Source of the DNA: Welwitschia mirabilis
Lineage: Eukaryota > Gnetophyta > Gnetopsida > Welwitschiales
Assembly (NCBI GenBank): GCA_051453625.1
Contig: JBOZIK010000001.1
Coordinates: 217,355,169-217,411,531 of the forward strand
Reading direction: 5' to 3'
Length of the DNA stretch: 56,363 nucleotides
Below the pieces are notes generated by a model. It made no database searches. It worked only from the letters and a program-made list of their open reading frames with translations, and had not been told where the DNA came from. A program made the translations under genes and the position numbers. Within the stretch, counting starts at the first letter, position 1; each line of letters starts with the position of its first letter. Below, one piece after another: positions 37,240 through 47,469 of this stretch.

Positions 37240-37780
37240 CATTTATTTTAGCAAATGCCTTAAGTATAAATCTTTTCAAGGCCTTTATTTTAAAAAATGC
37301 CTTAAATAAAGACAATGGAAACTTTTGAAGGTGTTTGTTTGAACAAACAACTTAAAATTNNNNNNNNNNNNNNNNNNNNNNNNNNNNNNNNNNNNNNNNN
37401 NNNNNNNNNNNNNNNNNNNNNNNNNNNNNNNNNNNNNNNNNNNNNNNNNNNNNNNNNNNNNNNNNNNNNNNNNNNNNNNNNNNNNNNNNNNNNNNNNNNN
37501 NNNNNNNNNNNNNNNNNNNNNNNNNNNNNNNNNNNNNNNNNNNNNNNNNNNNNNNNNNNNNNNNNNNNNNNNNNNNNNNNNNNNNNNNNNNNNNNNNNNN
37601 NNNNNNNNNNNNNNNNNNNNNNNNNNNNNNNNNNNNNNNNNNNNNAACAAACAAATTAAAATTCATTATGAAATCCTTTTAAGGCATTAATTTAATAAAC
37701 GCCTTAAATAAGTTATCTTCTTAAAGAGTTTAAAGAAGAAAATGCCTTAAAAGATTCTTAGACAAATTCCTTTTAAAAAA
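37240..37780. repeat. CACTA left subterminal motif region
   Basis: Repeated short motifs of the type aatgccttaa, aaggcattaa and cgccttaaa recur here in both orientations, interrupted by a 286-N block. They mirror the motif cluster at the right end (44030-44175). In this superfamily such arrays bind the transposase or its partner. Confidence 0.65.
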
Positions 37781-38021
37781 AATAATTTTTTTCATTTTCA
37801 CCAGTTTCATATTTTATTTCACTTGACATGATTTCTTTTATTTTCATGGGTTTCATCTCTTATTTCACTTTGCATGTTGTGTTTTTGCTTAATTGTCCTA
37901 ATACTTACATGTTGTCCTAATGCCTGTGTGTTGCATTTCATTTCCTTTGATTTTATTTCTTTCAATTTTCTTTCCAATCCTATTATAGATATTGGGCATT
38001 GCAAAGGGGAGAGTAGTGTGC

Positions 38022-38262
38022 CTCCTAATAAGGACAGTGAGAAGGAACTAAATATGGGTGTTGAAGAAAGAGCTTCTCCTGTACAAGAAGAAGCTCTGAT
38101 AAGACTGAGCTCTATTCTGAAGGAAGATGGATTATTAAGAAATAAAGACACAGATCTTAATTTATTAAGGTTTTTAAAGGCTAGGTCCTTTAATTTGTCC
38201 AAGTCCATGATTATGTACAAGGCTATGCTACAATGGTGCCAGACGCCAGAGGCTATATTCCC
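38022..38262 (+). pseudogene. captured Sec14-like (CRAL-TRIO N-terminal) gene fragment
   Basis: The frame from about 38022 encodes a segment whose second half matches the CRAL-TRIO N-terminal helical domain of Sec14-like lipid-transfer proteins. EEALIRLSSILKEDGLL is followed by DTDLNLLRFLKARSFNLSKS, then MYKAMLQW (38081-38236). The family pattern is an L-LRFL-AR-F-----A--ML---L-W helix pair, and that is what is seen. Sec14/patellin-type proteins bind phosphoinositides and other lipids on membranes. The lipid-binding CRAL-TRIO domain that should follow is not recognisable. After MLQW the frame runs into CQTPEAIF and then apparent intron or other sequence. It lies inside the CACTA transposon and so is a captured fragment, not a host gene in place. 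There is no intact start and it is probably inactive. Confidence 0.7.
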
Positions 38263-39364
38263 TTGTGTTTTATTCATGTTTCACCTACATTCCATTTATG
38301 TCCACATTCATTCATAAATGCCCACCACCACATCATGGGTTTTCTTCATCATTTCCACATATTTTCCCTCCACCATTCTTCTACTATTAGCATTATCTCA
38401 ACACCCCTTCCAACTGCACCATCAGTCTTCCTATGAAATTTCTCTTCCATCTCTTGATGTTTATACCGCCTTCTTTACATCACTGATTTGGGTGATACAT
38501 TTTTTGAAGTGGATTCCATTAAAGAGATATGTCAAAGGAGATAGCTGCTTCTATTTATTTCAGTGTTTGTGTTGCAGATCGGGTTTTTGTTTTATCCAAA
38601 TTTGGGATTCTTATTCTTGTCAGTTTCTATAAATAAATTTCATCTTGATCTATCTTCTCTTGAACATTATTTTCCATTGTTATTAATGCTTAGTAGATGA
38701 TTTCTCAATTTCTCTTAAAAAAAAACAAATCTATGATTACCTATTTTTGAAGACATTCAAACTTACTTCCCCTACCTATCCTAGGAATGTTGACTAGAGA
38801 TTTTTGTCTTAGTCAAAAATGATAATGTCTATGCTTCTTTTCAACATGAAAAGGTTATTTATAAGCTCTAAGTTCTTTCATTTATATATAGTGCATGCCA
38901 AACTAAATATTCTATTACTAACTATTGAGAATTTAGTGAATGAATTTTGTGTTATCAGTAATCAAAATGTTTTTGAAATAACCATTCTAATTTGTCTTTA
39001 ATAATTTTAATGATTATCATATAGATTTAGAGAGATTATAGTTATAAAGTAGTCAATTTAACACTATATAAATTGCTTGATACATGTATTCTATCGGTTA
39101 TTGTCCTATAAGAACTTAAAAGAAATATTAAACTTTTAATAACATTAATTNNNNNNNNNNNNNNNNNNNNNNNNNNNNNNNNNNNNNNNNNNNNNNNNNN
39201 NNNNNNNNNNNNNNNNNNNNNNNNNNNNNNNNNNNNNNNNNNNNNNNNNNNNNNNNNNNNNNNNNNNNNNNNNNNNNNNNNNNNNNNNNNNNNNNNNNNN
39301 NNNNNNNNNNNNNNNTTCTGACACTTAGACCATTTTTATCCTTTAGAAGAAGAACTCTTCTCTT

Positions 39365-39583
39365 ATGGGCCTCACCCTATCCTCTCAAGTATATGACAAT
39401 AGAGTACTCCCACCTTCAACATCCCTTCCCTACTCTAGACCCCTAAAACCCCTTCAGACTTCCTCTCCCCTTTGTCAACCCTCTTCCTCTTTTTCCTACC
39501 TCCTTAAGGGCTCCTCCTATGCCCTCCACACTAGGGCACCCTCCATGCCTAGGAAGACAAGATTCTTTTCTCTCCAAAAATAA
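39365..39583 (+). pseudogene. GC-richer Ser/Pro-rich frame, possible captured exon, not recognised
   Basis: A 72-codon frame rich in Ser, Pro and Leu, with almost no acidic residues (SLPYSRPLKPLQTSSPLCQP in the middle), lies in a patch of clearly higher C content than its surroundings. The composition resembles a plastid transit peptide. A second open stretch follows in another frame from about 39785 to 39947 (KEWLQILDTLAITTVLYALE near its start). Both lie inside the CACTA element between N blocks. They may be exons of a third captured gene. No family is recognised. Confidence 0.35.
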
Positions 39584-40632
39584 TCTCTATTCTTTCATAC
39601 TCCTCAAGACCCTTTCCAATAGCAATTCATCTTGATAATAATCCTTTAATGCTATATTTTTGGGTTCCACTTCCCCATAGCCTTAACTAGAATTAGAATA
39701 CAGATGGCATTAAATAATCATGAGATTATTGCCATAGCAAAATAACCATGAGATCCTTACTGGAATAGCATTAATACTACTCCATCACAAGATTCTCATA
39801 AGGAATGGCTTCAAATCCTAGATACACTTGCTATCACAACTGTACTATATGCACTAGAAACTGTCATTCTAGACATCAATCTATCTTTTAATAACTTGTG
39901 TAAAAAATTGATAGAATCAACAATAAAGAATCAATGTTTTATATTCTAGTTTCAAGTCCACAATGAAGGAAATTTAGTGGAAAGCTTCTAGAAAAAGGCC
40001 CACAAAATTTCTTCTTTATATTTAGGGGAATTAATAACTGATTTTATTTTTAGGTATTTGTTTTATGATTTTTGCCTGCACAGACAGAGAACAAAATAAA
40101 AATCCATATAAACATAAGAATCCATGAAGGTGTAGTCCTTGATTCAGATGGACTTGCATACTTCTTGTTTAAAATGATTGTCAAGAATATTTTTCATGCA
40201 AGCTTTTCTTTCAAGCTGGAAGGGAGTAATAAGCTACGTATTTGAAATTCTTTTGATTGCATTTTCAGGTTCAGTGCAAAATGCACTTCCATCAAGTTCT
40301 CTGAGGCTTCTCTCATATTTCTTGTGGTGTAAGGAATGCATTAATCAAAAAGCTCCTTGAAGTTTAAAGTTTTTGAAAGGTATATAATTAATCAAAAAGA
40401 TCTAAACATTGCATGGATAAATGACAACCATTGTTGGAATTGGTCGTTGATGAAGAAAAACTCTAGTATTTCTTTATGCCATTTTTTAGGTTTTAATCCT
40501 TTTGATTAATTTTTTCTCTTTTTTAGTTTTGAAAAGGTTGTCAGACTTAAAGTGGTATGTTGGTTGGAGGTGAGAGGGAAACTGGAGTGGCAGGACCTAC
40601 TGAGTCCAAACAGCAAATACAAGGTCATGTCC

Positions 40633-40860
40633 TTATCTTTGTCAAGTTTTGTGTATGGGGGTTTTGGATTAGTATACAAAGGTAGCTTTGCCAATGGGAC
40701 TAAGGTAGTAATAAAGAAGCTAATAAAAGATTGTGAGCAGATGGAACATGAATTCAGGGCTAAAGAGGAAGCCTTATGATGAAATCAACATAAGAATCTC
40801 ATTTCCCTGTAAGGATACTATAAGAGGATAGTTAGCAGATCAGCGATACTAGAAGCACTG
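40633..40860 (+). pseudogene. captured receptor-like-kinase fragment (PSKR/PSY1R type)
   Basis: The translation shows the glycine loop and ATP-lysine region of a receptor-like kinase. YGGFGLVYKGSFANGTK begins near 40654, VVIKKL has the catalytic lysine at 40714-40716, and MEHEFRAKEEAL follows. In the same frame, after two stops, comes NQHKNLISL-stop-GY. This order (GGFGLVYK...NGTK...KKL...ME-EF-AE-EAL---QHKNLVSLQGYC) is specific to the plant phytosulfokine/PSY1 LRR-receptor-kinase subfamily, which perceives tyrosine-sulfated peptides at the plasma membrane. Only subdomains I-IV are recognisable. The first glycine of the loop is replaced, three in-frame stops break it, and an N block begins at 40879. 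It lies inside the CACTA element, so it is a captured and inactivated fragment. Confidence 0.85.
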
Positions 40861-42085
40861 GTAACAGCATCAAGAGGANNNNNNNNNNNNNNNNNNNNNN
40901 NNNNNNNNNNNNNNNNNNNNNNNNNNNNNNNNNNNNNNNNNNNNNNNNNNNNNNNNNNNNNNNNNNNNNNNNNNNNNNNNNNNNNNNNNNNNNNNNNNNN
41001 NNNNNNNNNNNNNNNNNNNNNNNNNNCATAGGCACTTTAAATGCCAACTGATAAAACACTAGCAATAAGTAAGAGGGAGGATGACTCGCTTAAAGAACAT
41101 GATTTTCATCCATTCTTTCCTTTCTTCAAACCTTGATTTGATGTTGTGCATTATTTTGTCAAAGAATAGTAAGAAAATAAATGCTTGGCCATTAGCAAGA
41201 CAGTCATTAGAATAAGTCAATCATTGAACATTGACCTCTATTTTATTCCACCAAAATAATTTTCTAAGGAAAATCATTTTAATTTCAATTTCAATTGGAA
41301 GGCTCATTTAGCTATGTCTCATCAAATTTATAATTCANNNNNNNNNNNNNNNNNNNNNNNNNNNNNNNNNNNNNNNNNNNNNNNNNNNNNNNNNNNNNNN
41401 NNNNNNNNNNNNNNNNNNNNNNNNNNNNNNNNNNNNNNNNNNNNNNNNNNNNNNNNNNNNNNNNNNNNNNNNNNNNNNNNNNNNNNNNNNNNNNNNNNNN
41501 NNNNNNNNNNNNNNNNNNNNNNNNNNNNNNNNNNNNNNNNNNNNNNNNNNNNNNNNNNNNNNNNNNNNNNNNNNNNNNNNNNNNNNNNNNNNNNNNNNNN
41601 NNNNNNNNNNNNNNNNNNNNNNNNNNNNNNNNNNNNNNNNNNNNNNNNNNNNNNNNNNNNNNNNNNNNNNNNNNNNNNNNNNNNNNNNNNNNNNNNNNNN
41701 NNNNNNNNNNNNNNNNNNNNNNNNNNNNNNNNNNNNNNNNNNNNNNNNNNNNNNNNNNNNNNNNNNNNNNNNNNNNNNNNNNNNNNNNNNNNNNNNNNNN
41801 NNNNNNNNNNNNNNNNNNNNNNNNNNNNNNNNNNNNNNNNNNNNNNNNNNNNNNNNNNNNNNNNNNNNNNNNNNNNNNNNNNNNNNNNNNNNNNNNNNNN
41901 NNNNNNNNNNNNNNNNNNNNNNNNNNNNNNNNNNNNNNNNNNNNNNNNNNNNNNNNNNNNNNNNNNNNNNNNNNNNNNNNNNNNNNNNNNNNNNNNNNNN
42001 NNNNNNNNNNNNNNNNNNNNNNNNNNNNNNNNNNNNNNNNNNNNNNNNNNNNNNNNNNNNNNNNNNNNNNNNNNNNNNNNNNNNN

Positions 42086-42255
42086 ATGCATGTTTCAAGC
42101 TAGAGAAGCAGGTGGTACTCGTTTCTGCATTGGTTCAGCATGGCATAATATTGTTAGCAAAAAAACAAACTTTAATCAAATCCTTGAATATCTGTAAGAA
42201 ATCAGTTAAATCATTTAGCTCTATACATTTACATTCATGTACAGATGCAACATGA
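42086..42255 (+). other. short frame between N blocks, not recognised
   Basis: About 56 codons are open from the end of the 748-N block (MHACFKLEKQ... in one reading) to a stop at 42253-42255. There is no domain match that I can see. It may be an exon fragment or chance. Confidence 0.2.
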
Positions 42256-43325
42256 TTGTTCATCTTTATGTTATAATTCTTTCCTATTTTTTCATTTGTA
42301 ATTTGGGTTAAAAACCAAAAATCTNNNNNNNNNNNNNNNNNNNNNNNNNNNNNNNNNNNNNNNNNNNNNNNNNNNNNNNNNNNNNNNNNNNNNNNNNNNN
42401 NNNNNNNNNNNNNNNNNNNNNNNNNNNNNNNNNNNNNNNNNNNNNNNNNNNNNNNNNNNNNNNNNNNNNNNNNNNNNNNNNNNNNNNNNNNNNNNNNNNN
42501 NNNNNNNNNNNNNNNNNNNNNNNNNNNNNNNNNNNNNNNNNNNNNNNNNNNNNNNNNNNNNNNNNNNNNNNNNNNNNNNNNNNNNNNNNNNNNNNNNNNN
42601 NNNNNNNNNNNNNNNNNNNNNNNNNNNNNNNNNNNNNNNNNNNNNNNNNNNNNNNNNNNNNNNNNNNNNNNNNNNNNNNNNNNNNNNNNNNNNNNNNNNN
42701 NNNNNNNNNNNNNNNNNNNNNNNNNNNNNNNNNNNNNNNNNNNNNNNNNNNNNNNNNNNNNCTTCTAGTCAAGAATAATGAAATTTTACACTAAAGATGA
42801 TTACCTTTTATTTGCATGGTAGGAATTCTTTAGGTCAATTCCTTTATACAAATGATTCTTCTTCAAAGTCATTGGTTCATAATGGCTTATAGGATGACAA
42901 AAATTTGACATTAGAAAAAATAAGTGGAAGTGATTATCCTACTCAATAGTTAGTAATAACTTCTATTGATTTATTAATAGAATCTAGCAATAGTAAAAGG
43001 AATTATTCAGAGCTTAATTTTCCTGCAAATGGTTTAGCAAAATCATGTTATGGTCATCTAAAGTTGTCATCCTCTCCATTAGACTAAAAAAAGTTTTTAG
43101 CTTTGTGATCTTCCTAAAAAATGAATAAATAAGGAGATAAGCTAGAAAGACTCCCCTGCACATTATGAACTTTGTCAAAGGAGACTAGAAGCTTTCTTCA
43201 AACATTATGATGGTATAGCAGAGGGCTACTCCCTATGTAAGCTTGCAATTATTTTTCCTCTTCACATAACATAAGCACTTTTAATCATTTTTTCTTCTTA
43301 AAAGCCTTATTAACTCTTTTTGAAA

Positions 43326-43517
43326 TTATTTTATAAAATGAAAAGCTTCTAATGGACCAATTCCAAGTCTTTGGTTGTTATCTGCTGCTAATTGTAGTGC
43401 ATTAGCAGTAAAGGTAGAACAGAGAGCCATTATGCTTTCTCTAGAAGAAGGCGAGGTTTCATGAATGTTTTCTTTTTCAACCTTTTTATCTTGCTTACAT
43501 GATTTTATTTCAGCCAA
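43326..43517 (-). other. 63-codon minus-strand frame within the CACTA element, not recognised
   Basis: The frame has a coding-like composition (charged first half, then ALCSTFTANALQLAADNNQR), which is unlike the Phe/Ile/Lys-rich chance frames elsewhere. It could be an exon of a captured gene or of the transposon's own second protein. I find no recognisable family. The flanking frames are closed. Confidence 0.3.
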
Positions 43518-44029
43518 CTTAATTGCTTGATTTAGTTGTTATCAAATTTTATATTTTTGGCAATCTCCCAAATGACATTTTTTATTACTTTTCTAGTTAA
43601 GGATTTTAGTCATTTGAACACTCTGGGAATATTTAGTAAAAGTTTATCTAGTAGCATAAAGGACATAGTTGGTGGAACAAAACCAAAATTGCTTATACCT
43701 AACCCTTCCTAATCAAGTTAATGCAAAATCATGGCTTATTCTTCAAATGCCTTATAATTTTTACTACTTATCCCTTGTGTCTTGCAGATTATAGATATTA
43801 TAGTTGTAAATTAGTTGTCAATTATAATGCTTAGTAACTTCTCAATTGAAAAATGTAGTATTTTCAATCACCTTAAAATAGATCACATATTGAATGATTT
43901 ATGTGTTATTTTCAATTGCCTCAAAATAGATCACATGTCAAAAGGTAAGTATTGAATTATTTTTAAGATTAGTAAAATGATCATACCTGTATATCTGTGG
44001 TAATTTTTTTTACCCAAGTTATATTTTTT

Positions 44030-44177
44030 AAGGTGTTTATTTCCTAAAATGCATCAAAAGGCTTTTGTGACATTTCTCTCAAAAAATGCCTCAAAAGAAG
44101 AAATTCCTCGAAGGCCTTTTGAGGTGTTTCTTGGAAAAATGCCTTAAAAGACTTTTTAACATATTTTTTAGGGCCTT
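44030..44177. repeat. CACTA right subterminal motif region
   Basis: At least six copies of variants of aatgcctyaaaag and its complement (aaggccttttgaggtgttt, aaatgccttaaaag, gggccttttaaaag) lie within about 150 bases of the right end. Confidence 0.65.
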
Positions 44178-44202
44178 TTAAAAGCCTATATTTCTTATAG
44201 TG
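44178..44202 (-). repeat. CACTA right terminal inverted repeat
   Basis: Read on the minus strand it starts CACTATAAGAAATATAGG. The plus strand ends ttcttatagtg and is followed by the ATC duplication. Confidence 0.88.
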
Positions 44203-44205
44203 ATC

Positions 44206-44566
44206 AATAGAAGAAGTGCATCCACAAATACTAGAAGGGACTTATATTTTTAAGTAAAAGCAGGTTATAAAAGGACCTATACAAAAATCAAGAAAAGGAA
44301 AAGAAAAAAAACATTAAAATTAAAAAAAAAAAAAGCAAAAGAAAAAGAGACAACTAGAAGAATAAATAAAAGAATTTGACTATGGAGGCATGTTATAAAA
44401 GAAGTGAAAAATGAAGGGACCATAAAGCTATTTATAGTGGTGGACTAGGGTTTAACCTAACCCTAAAATAATAGTTAATAGCAATTAATCAAAACCCAAT
44501 TAAATGTAAACAACTCTATTTAACTATGAAAAAATCAAGGCCCTAAAATATAGTAAGCTGAAGGCC
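44206..44566. other. gypsy 5' internal region right of the CACTA insertion
   Basis: This is A-rich sequence (including a 12-base A run near 44320) continuing the retrotransposon interior interrupted at 37212. No gene is seen. Confidence 0.5.
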
Positions 44567-45516
44567 AACATCACACTCTAGAGGAAGATGTCACACTTCT
44601 AGATGGCCTATGTTGCAATTTAGAGGCCAATGTTATACTCCTAAAAGGTTGATATAGTGCTTTAGAGGCTAACATCACACTCATAGAAGGCTAATGTTCA
44701 AGTCTAAGATGGCTAGTGTCATACTTTAGTAGCTAAACCAAAGGCTGACATTACATTTTAGAGGCTGATGTCACACTTCAAAGGACGATATCACACATGA
44801 TCTCATCAAACTNNNNNNNNNNNNNNNNNNNNNNNNNNNNNNNNNNNNNNNNNNNNNNNNNNNNNNNNNNNNNNNNNNNNNNNNNNNNNNNNNNNNNNNN
44901 NNNNNNNNNNNNTTAGAGGCTGATGTCACACTTCAAAGGCCGATATCACACTTGATCTCATCAAACTCAACACAACACTTCAAATCCCCTCAAACTCTTG
45001 ATGTCGTGCTTAGGTGGTCAACATCATACTTGGATCCCTAACATAATACTTATCCTCTATAGGCCTAGATTCCACCATTTTTCAAAGAAATTACCTATTC
45101 TATTAGCTTGTCCAAGGAAGGCTAATGTTGCACTTGGATAACTGATGTCATACTTATTACCCATAAGCCTAGAATCATCTATCATCTCTCTAAAATTACC
45201 TATTTTACTCATTAACACAAAAGGCTATAACCTTGTACTTTGGTAATCAACATTGCACTTGGGTAACCAACATTACACTTAGATGAATGACATCATACTT
45301 AGGTGGTTGATGTCATACTTACCACTCACAAGCCCAAAATCATCTGTTGAATCTCTAAAATCACCTATTTCACTCAATAGCACAAGGATTTTGATGTCAC
45401 ACTTGATGGATCGACATCACAATTGAGGGCTTGATGTCATACTTGGGTACCTAACATCACAATTAGTACATGCAAGTGCTTGACATCACACTTGAGTTTT
45501 CAACATCATTCTTTGA
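44567..45516. repeat. degenerate ~20-bp-period array, consensus like GATGTCACACTTGGG
   Basis: By eye I count about 26 variants of RAYRTCAYACTT across 950 bases, alternating between a GATGTCACACTT form and an AACATCACACTT / GACATCACACTT form. In the best-preserved part (about 45390-45510) the period is close to 20 bases. Elsewhere copies are 20-45 bases apart. It lies in the long untranslated region between primer site and gag. Tandem repeats in this position are known in several large plant gypsy lineages. A 100-N gap (44813-44912) interrupts it. Confidence 0.75.
44758..44967. repeat. gap-flanking duplication within the array (probable assembly artefact)
   Basis: The 55 bases before the 100-N gap (44758-44812) recur after it (44913-44967) with two mismatches. 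As at 12179, this looks like an unmerged contig overlap, although a true tandem repeat is possible inside this array. Confidence 0.65.
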
Positions 45517-45724
45517 TGCATGATAATACACAGACCTCCATTAACAGTTGTTAGTCATGTTAGTAAGTTTATTTTGGTAACTGCTAGAAAATATTTTTTC
45601 TAACTGTTTTCTTAACTACTAGATAGTTATTCATTTTCAACTTCTATCAGCAAAATTATAAAAAGGTAGCACCACTAGAGAAGAAAGAAAGGAAGAGTAA
45701 GAGAACATTTACAAAATTAAGCAA

Positions 45725-46740
45725 ATGTGTATGAATTTAGGACAACATCGAACCCATTGGTGTATCATGGAACATAGGCTCGATGAACAAATTAATGCAT
45801 TAGAAGATCATATTAGTAATATTCACTTACGAAATAAATAGTTACCCAGTAGGCCAAATAGTATTCTTTCTTACTTGAAATAAAGACCTATGGAATCCAA
45901 TTTAAGGGCATCTTAAGAAGCACCTTCTACATTAGGACAACATAATTCTACCACTGATGTTAACCTCCAAAACCATTTAAATGAGATTATTAAATAAGAG
46001 GCTAATCTTCAAGCTTTTCTAATAAATAGATCAAACCACTCCAACATTAAATAACAAGAAAGAGAAGAACTTGCAAAGATGATATTTAAAAACCTATAAA
46101 GGGAAGGCTAGAATAAGCAAGAAAGCCATATCACAGATTCAAAAATTGGAAAAATATTTTGAATTTTAGAATATACCTCCGAAAATATGACGCATATATG
46201 TTGCTACATTTCTTATAGAAAACACACAAGAATGATGGTCTAGGTACCAATAGGAACACTTGCATAGGATATTGTAAGATACTTTTATTAAGGAATTTAA
46301 AAAGAAGCTTATTCCAAAAGATTTTATTGAAGACAAAATGGCAGAATTTCAATGCCTATGCCTGGATAAATGGCCATTAGATGAACATTGATTAGAATTT
46401 TAGTGTCTTATGAAAAACTAAAAGAATTTTTCAAAAAAGTAGCTAATTAATAGTTTTTTTGGGACTTTTCCACCCAAACTTTGAAGTGTCCTCCATACTT
46501 TGGAAATTAAGTCTATAGACGATGCCTATTGGAAAACAAGGAACTATCTCCAATGACAAGAGAATAGATGGATGAATCAACCACATCAAGGAGATAAACA
46601 TTCTCTTTCATTTGCACCACCACCAAGAAAGCCATATAGAACAAATCTGACTTGCCATGAGTGACATCAGAAAGGCCACATCACTAGGAACTATCCTTAT
46701 AAAGCATGACCATCAAATGTCCCTTAGCATAATTAGGCTT
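45725..46740 (+). pseudogene. gypsy gag remnant with mutated zinc knuckle
   Basis: From the ATG at 45725 a frame with a coiled-coil-like start (HRLDEQINALEDHISNIHLR) leads into a broken gag. Near 46130-46440 the frame fragments fit the gag core pattern, with a KIGKIF-ILEYTSENM-type segment and a downstream FQCLCLDKWPLDEH segment. The CCHC zinc knuckle lies at 46653-46694: C-H-E-stop-H-Q-K-G-H-I-T-R-N-Y. The second cysteine codon is now TGA and the fourth cysteine is tyrosine, so it could not bind zinc. Gag would form the virus-like particle. Several frameshifts and stops are present. Confidence 0.75.
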
Positions 46741-46799
46741 ATAATCTTTAAAATCAACCCATTCCATTCAAAATCTTCTATAGTACCATTCAAACAGGT

Positions 46800-47010
46800 G
46801 TAATTTACAATCAACACTCCATCTTAGAGTTATGTGATCACATTTCATATTTCTTATTTCATTCCTAGTCGATAGTAGTAAATCTCATAATTTTATTTTA
46901 TCATATTTATTTTAAAAATTAAATATCAACCCTTTTAAAGAATAAGAGTCCACCATAAGAGTTGCAGGGATAATGTTCTTTCATAAGTTGGGACTGCTGC
47001 TCTCATTACT
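46800..47010 (+). pseudogene. gypsy aspartic protease remnant
   Basis: FLVDSSKSHNFI (active-site part at 46871-46879) matches the retropepsin motif (LVDSGSSHNFI in most plant gypsy elements), with the glycine replaced by serine. The segment IRVAGI follows at the expected distance for the VRVADG-type flap strand. Stops interrupt the frame. The enzyme would cleave the gag-pol polyprotein. Confidence 0.7.
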
Positions 47011-47469
47011 TTTACCATTCATGACATATAGTTTAGAGATAAGTTTATATTTTCTAAACTAAATAATACCATGTCATTCTAGAAATCCCTTTCTTAGTTA
47101 GACATAATGTTCGAATTAACTTTCATCATAGAACCTTATGGCTATCCCATTCATTTAGAGAATGAATTTTTAAAGGGAAGGGGAAGAGTAAAAAGATCTT
47201 TCTAACCTTACCCGAATAAATTGTTAAATCTATTAAAAAGAAATAGATGTTCATTACCCTAGTACAAGAAGAAGATCATAAAGAAGATCTATCTATACCA
47301 TAAGAATTAAAGGAATTTTTAGATGTATTTGAATATTTGAAAATGCTACGACCTAAGAGAAAAGTAGAGCATGCAATTGATTAAATTCCTAAAGCACAGC
47401 CAATAACCAAAGCACCTTACCATTTCTTAATGATAAAATTAAGAGAATTGAAGTTATAGATTGACAACT

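Larger units (their letters stand above)
37213..44202. mobile_element. CACTA-superfamily DNA transposon nested in the gypsy element
   Basis: The left end reads CACTGTAAGAAATATTAGC. The reverse complement of the right end reads CACTATAAGAAATATAGGC. The first 25 bases match at 22 positions. The element is flanked by the 3-bp duplication ATC (37210-37212 and 44203-44205), the size expected for CACTA/EnSpm. Both subterminal regions are packed with short AATGCCTTAAA / AAGGC-type motifs in both orientations, the usual subterminal binding-site repeats of this superfamily. No TNPD-type transposase is visible, although five N blocks (37360-37645, 39151-39315, 40879-41026, 41338-42085 and 42325-42761; 1784 bases) could hide parts. 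It carries host-gene fragments (Sec14-like and receptor-kinase-like) and is best described as a non-autonomous Pack-CACTA candidate. Confidence 0.88.

Noticed and set aside
37285-37666. Frames of 104-121 codons around the 286-N block
   Set aside because: These are artefacts of unknown bases. The visible ends are CACTA subterminal repeats.
37819-38277. 152-codon minus-strand frame opposite the Sec14-like fragment
   Set aside because: It is a shadow of the plus-strand CRAL-TRIO segment. The minus translation has no family features.
41314-42255. Long frames on both strands around 41314-42255 (up to 313 codons)
   Set aside because: They are almost entirely N. The real sequence is limited to short ends, so no coding claim is possible.
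44567-45516. CRISPR-like array
   Set aside because: The repeats are highly degenerate with variable spacing, no uniform spacers and no cas genes. The context is a plant retrotransposon leader.
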